NCBI RefSeq assembly: GCF_900747795.2
Contig: NC_041401.2
Span: forward strand, 120,687,722-120,751,721
Length of the DNA stretch: 64,000 bases
Direction of reading: 5' to 3'
From: Erpetoichthys calabaricus
Lineage: Eukaryota; Chordata; Cladistia; Polypteriformes; Polypteridae
Shown here: piece by piece, positions 59,468 to 64,000 of the stretch
How positions within the stretch are numbered: the first letter of the stretch is position 1
How the letters are laid out: each line of letters opens with the position of its first letter
Program-made: the position numbers and the translations under genes
Notes under the pieces: generated by a model
What the model was told of the DNA's origin: nothing
Databases searched by the model: none
What the model saw: only the letters and a program-made list of their open reading frames with translations

Positions 59468-61731
59468 GTAACTGACATCTACTGTAGTGGGGTCTGAAAA
59501 AAGAGAAGCCTGGAAAAAGGGGGATTAGATTGATTAACAAACTAGGGCTACAGAAAAACCTGATATTGCTAAAGCAATTCTATTAGACTGCTACATTCCC
59601 AATGAAGGTAGACTACACAAGAATGGTATTCCTTAATTACAATGAGAATTAATAGTTCCTGGAAGAAGGCAGTTCCTGGAGATTTCCCTTCTAGTAGTGC
59701 TTTGAATTAATGTGTACTGCTGAGGTTCAATTGCTTGTTTAGGGTTCTCTCAAACTTTTGTATTTGTATTTTTTGTAATTGTTTACAATAATGTGAATGA
59801 TTTATAATCAAAATCAGCCAATATTACTGATATTGACATCTTCTGGAAAAGAAGCGCCTGGATCTCTGTAACACAAACAAACAGCCTCAACTTGGCCGCA
59901 AGATCTATTATAGTAGGAAATTATAGGCCACTCTGAGCTAAAAAGTTAGATTCGGTAATTATTTAATGAAAATGTCAGAAACCTTGACTCAAGAATATAT
60001 TCATTGCAGGTAATGATTTTCAACTCTAATCTCTTTGTTTTTCAGTGGCAGATTATTCTTCATAAGAAATTTCTGTTACAAGGCTAGTTCCTGCACTTTT
60101 ACATGAGCAGGAATCCAGTCATCCATGTATCCATTTTCCACAATCACTTTGTTCATTATCAGATTATACTAACAGAATCAGGCACAAAACAGGAACTGAC
60201 TCTTGATGGGATACCGCACATATTGTGGTTTTTTTTCTGCAAGGTGTCAGCACTAATAACCAGCAGTATTCTCTTTGTAAATATTAGTGCATGCTATCTA
60301 ATACAAAACTGGCAAACTTCAGACTGAAAACTGCATTTCCTTTATAGAAAACAAGTACCACTCCCAATTCTAACTCTCTGCTTTGTCCTGCCATCTCCTT
60401 TTAAGTTGCTAGAGACATTAGCAGCATACACTAGCATTAACATTAACACATGCACACACACACACACACATTTAACAGCATTTGCTTCTGGAGCCAAAAA
60501 GATGACAATTCTTTTACAAATAAAAGCTAAATGGTGCAAACAAAATCAAAATTGCTAATAGAAATGAAAACAAAAAAACAACACAATGTTTAGTGATAGT
60601 AGGATTAGCTTGGAAATATTTTGGAAAGTCAAGGGTAGCAATTAGAATTTAAAACTAAAAGGAAAATGTCTAAGCAATCATCAGAGACCTAGGAAATAAC
60701 TTGTAAATAGTAGAAAAGGTAACTGTTCCTTTGTAATCCAGATGTAGCATGTTCACTGCTGGCCACTGGCATTTATCAAAGTACGGTCTGGGGCAGATTA
60801 TGGTGTGTAACACCCAAAAAACAGTGTGAAAGCCAGTGTAGACAAGCAAACCAGAGTTAATGTAGTCACAGTGTTCGTTTCAAGTCAGTCCTCTGCATCA
60901 GTGTTCCATATCTCTTGTAATCTTCTCAGACTATTTGCAAGAGGACCACTAAATAAAATATTGTAATAATCCATCTATGAGGTGATAAAAACATACTCTA
61001 CACAACCTCTCCAGAGAGGATAAGTATTTTATGTTGCATTTTAAATGATAAAATTGAATTTGATGGCAGATGAGATATAGAATTCAAAGGTTGGAAAACT
61101 GCCAAGTACTAGTACAAGCCAAGTTTCAGAGAGAGACTGAATGGTGTGGCAAGATATAAATAAGACTTTTAAAAAGGAACTCATGATTCTTGACTTGACC
61201 AGTTAGTCTTTTGAGAAATAATAGTGCAGTAAGTTTTGAGTTGGAGGAAGTCTGTAGAACTTGAGGCATTCCTGTGATTGACTGGAATAGGGGGGGGTTT
61301 CCATGTTGATTGTGAATTTGAGAGTGATTTACATAAAGAGCTGAGCATACAGTAAGGTCATGTTGGTGACTCAGATATGCCAAATGCCAATGTCGGCATA
61401 AACATGTTAAAAAGAAGTGGAGCAAGTACAGGTTCGGCAGAAACATCATGGACGATAAAACTACATGAAGCTGAATTCACCATCAATAATAAGGGACTGT
61501 ATGTGGGTGAGAAAGTAAGATAAGCAGATTCCTGACCATGTAGAATACATTTTCAGGAAGTGTAAAAAGTAGATTGAGGGAAAAGAGTATCACCACAGAT
61601 GAATAGCTGTCCATCATATTGAAGAAACCTTGCCAAACAAATGTTGACCAAGAGCTGTTACAAGAATATTCTGAGCTCAGAATTTAGACTACTAATATTT
61701 AAAGACGGTTATTAGCTATATACTGTACTAA
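59468..61731. other. Region after GOLIM4 exon 10, intronic
   Basis: No further GOLIM4 exon is recognised; the acidic C-terminal exons must lie further right. A CA microsatellite lies at about 60453-60470. Around 60720-61660 the sequence has the texture of an old interspersed repeat (AATATTGTAATAATCCATCTATGAGG-like), but I cannot classify it. Confidence 0.45.
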
Positions 61732-62148
61732 TCTACCCTAATAAAAGTATAACTGTCTGTATCTGTGTGTCCATCTGGTTCATGTGTCTCTTTCATTCCA
61801 ACAGATGGCACATCAGAAACATGTGTAATAACTAAATGCTTTCCATTTGTCATTCCAACAGATGTTGCATCACAAACGTTAAAACTACTTTTATGAATTC
61901 CATACCAAATAGCATATGACAGAGACATATGCATTGCATTTGTCATTCCAACAAATGGTGCATCACAAACATTAGTAGTAATGCATTTTATTACTACAAA
62001 TGTTTGTGGTGTGCAATCTGATGGAATGACAAATGCAGTGCAGTTTATTACTGTATGCATTATAACATACATTGCAATAGACCTTAGCAAAAGTTAACGC
62101 TAAGGTCTGCATTGATTACTACCCATCTCAGATGGATAGCACAGCTAG
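61732..62148 (+). mobile_element. Non-autonomous Helitron, complete ends
   Basis: The left end is TCTACCCTAATAAAAG preceded by A (61731). The right end is CTAG (62145-62148) followed by T, and a hairpin CCATC-TCA-GATGG lies 9 bases before it. Inside, the phrase CATTCCAACAGATG(G/T) recurs three times. It is related to 19424-19816 and has no coding capacity. Confidence 0.85.
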
Positions 62149-63393
62149 TTAAGGCTGTAAAGAAATTATGTGTTAATGAGATTTACACAATAAAGGTAGA
62201 TTTAAGATTGGTTAAATGATGAAGAGAAAAGAACAATCTATGGTCTTATGTAAATGTAGCAGGAACCAAGGCAGAATGAGAGTATTAGTAATGAAACAGG
62301 TAAACGGCCATGTAGCATGAAGTTGTCCTGGTATGAAAAAGGCAAGTGACATGTGAAAGAGGTACTGGACAGAAAGTTTGAATAGATGACAGAAAGATAA
62401 GAGAAGTGTCAAGATAGGACTGTTTGTGAGAGGAAAGGAGGGCAGTGATCTTAGCTTGAAAGAAATATTCAAAATAGTGGCACTTTTAGAGTGATAAAAG
62501 AACTTGTTCATAACTTTAATTAGTATTCTATAATTCCATTGCTTCTACATAATGCAACTCAGAGAAGTGTCTTGCCCTAGCATCAGCGAGTGCTTGCTGG
62601 TATGCCAGAGGTGAGAAGGCCTGATCTCTGGACAGAGAGACCAGAAGGCCTCCATTGTCACTCCAACCAGTGACACAGAGTCTTGTGCTTTTGAAAGTCA
62701 TTGGTGTATTTGAGGTGAGGTTGTCTCTGTGGGTAATTTCATTCAGACTTGTGTGATTGGATTGGTCATGTATGGCATGTTGTAGTTTGGAGAATATGAG
62801 AGTTTAGAAAACCGATACATGGAAATGAAAGTTGTGATTATGGTTTTCAACTTAATGTATTACATCGATTGATTCTGGCTTAATGCATATGGAGAAAATA
62901 ATTACAGTTCAGATAACTTGCACATATGGACATTGCTAGCACAGAATACATTAAATAAGGCACAAAATGGTTAAAAAATTAACTATAATTAAAATCTGGC
63001 TTTGCACTAATTTTAGCCTGTGCTGAATAGAAGTAGGGAAAAGTAGAGAGGTGCAGGGGTAGAAACACATCGGGTGAAAGAGAACATCAAGGGATGACTA
63101 AGGAAGGAGAGTTTGTGTCAAAGGTCCAAATGGGAGGGACAAAGGAACAGTTTCAAAACACATGAAAGCAAGTAGCATGTGCAGTTTGAGAACAAAAATG
63201 GCCATAGGGGTTGATGGCCTGTCTCATAGTATAACATTTTCCAGGCATAACATATAGAATGTGACAGATAGGGGGCGCTGTAGTCCCCTTGAACCCTCAG
63301 ACCACACGTCAGACACCAGGTAAAAGTCCAGATGTTAAATTTATTATTATAGTAAGTGCACAAAGCACCCTCCACTCCACAATACTCCAATAA
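62149..63393. other. Non-coding stretch with an unclassified repeat near its end
   Basis: Mostly unrecognised. At about 63255-63390, GATAGGGGGCGCTGTAGTCC then CAGACACCAGGTAAAAGTCC look like part of an interspersed repeat, which is cut by the Helitron left end at 63394. Confidence 0.4.
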
Positions 63394-64000
63394 TCTATAT
63401 AAATAAAAATGTAAATGTTCGTTTGTTCAAAACCTTAAATCTCCAATAGTTCTTCACCGATTGCTTTGAAATTTTGACACAATGTTGCATTCGAATACGC
63501 ATGTGTTTTTATATACCTATTATATAGATGTCACACCTGTGACAAGTAAAAACATGCTTTTTTTGAAAACACAACGCCATCTGTTGGATGTAAAAGCAAC
63601 ACACGCTATACTAAATATTTTACGATTCCATTTCAATGTTTCGATCAAATACATTTGTAAGTACGTGAATAAAGGCAGCGACATGGCAGTTTTTGGCATG
63701 CAACCAGAAAGAAGTGATAGGAATGCGATCATACATATCGATGAAATCGCACAGTATTAGGCTGGAAGATACATAAGCAGCAATGAAGCTGTATGGCGAA
63801 TTCTTTCATTTCCCGTACATGAACGAAGTCCAGATGTTGTTCACTTAGCAGTACATCTAGAAAATGGACAACGCGTTTATTTCACAGCTGCAAATGTGCA
63901 ACAAATAGCCCTGAATCCACCGGCTACAACGTTAACTGCTTTCTTCACGTTGTGTCAAAATGACGCGTTTATGAAAACACTGCTGTATTCGGAAGTGCCT
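63394..64000 (+). mobile_element. Helitron left end joined to the Rep tail, continues off the edge
   Basis: The left end TCTATATAAATAAAAATG is preceded by A. After a short non-coding leader the frame reads IKYICKYVNKGSDMAVFG, the tyrosine segment of the Rep domain, then GRYISSNEAVWRILSFPVHE, HLAVHLENGQRVYFTA and TLTAFFTLCQNDAF with TLLYSEVP. One in-frame stop (IAQY followed by TAG, near 63760) interrupts it, and the N-terminal Rep domain with the HUH motif is deleted. The helicase would lie beyond the window. Confidence 0.9.

Overview
The window is vertebrate nuclear DNA: long AT-rich introns with GT-AG boundaries, host genes broken into many exons, and a dense load of mobile elements. Two receptors of the fish V1R-like (ORA) family, a young tRNA-derived SINE, and abundant Tc1, hAT, piggyBac-like and Helitron elements point to a ray-finned fish. 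The SINE type, the L2/Rex-like LINEs and the intron sizes would suit an early-branching lineage such as a bichir or reedfish; this placement is inference from repeat style, not from a search.

Five host genes are supported exon by exon. On the minus strand, TMCO4 (7030 down past the left edge, seven exons in view) is followed by OTUD3 (28376 to 13348, eight coding exons, 392 residues). Between TMCO4 and OTUD3 on the plus strand lies a four-exon ORA receptor resembling ORA4 (10458-12686, 312 residues). Beyond OTUD3, on the minus strand, lies a two-exon ORA receptor resembling ORA3 (36519 to 30523, 321 residues). The two receptors face each other tail to tail with OTUD3 between them. From 40121 rightwards on the plus strand runs a GOLIM4-family Golgi coiled-coil membrane protein (ten exons in view, ending 59467 and continuing past the right edge). 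Its neighbours TMCO4 and OTUD3 lie on chromosome 1 in human while human GOLIM4 lies on chromosome 3, so this could be a duplicate or a rearrangement.

The rest is mostly transposon. OTUD3 intron 1 is nearly filled by a nest: a Tc1 element split by an L2-type LINE, which is itself split by a hAT element with transposase remains and by a hAT-type MITE with a perfect 8-bp target duplication. GOLIM4 intron 1 holds a LINE whose two parts are inverted in the way expected from twin priming, with a 2.45-kb Helitron inserted into one part; this Helitron lost most of its Rep/helicase gene but keeps a 492-codon open frame. GOLIM4 intron 7 holds a piggyBac-like element with about 400-bp inverted arms and another 1.7-kb inverted-repeat element. 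Further Helitron copies lie at 19424-19816, 61732-62148 and from 63394 off the right edge. SINE copies at 3615, 19866, 35150 (minus strand) and 47162 have near-perfect or perfect target duplications, so that family was active recently.

No prokaryote-style operon, CRISPR array, rRNA or intact host tRNA gene is visible. The genes do not form one pathway: they are a membrane hydrolase-like protein, a deubiquitinase, two chemoreceptors and a Golgi cargo-cycling protein sharing a neighbourhood.
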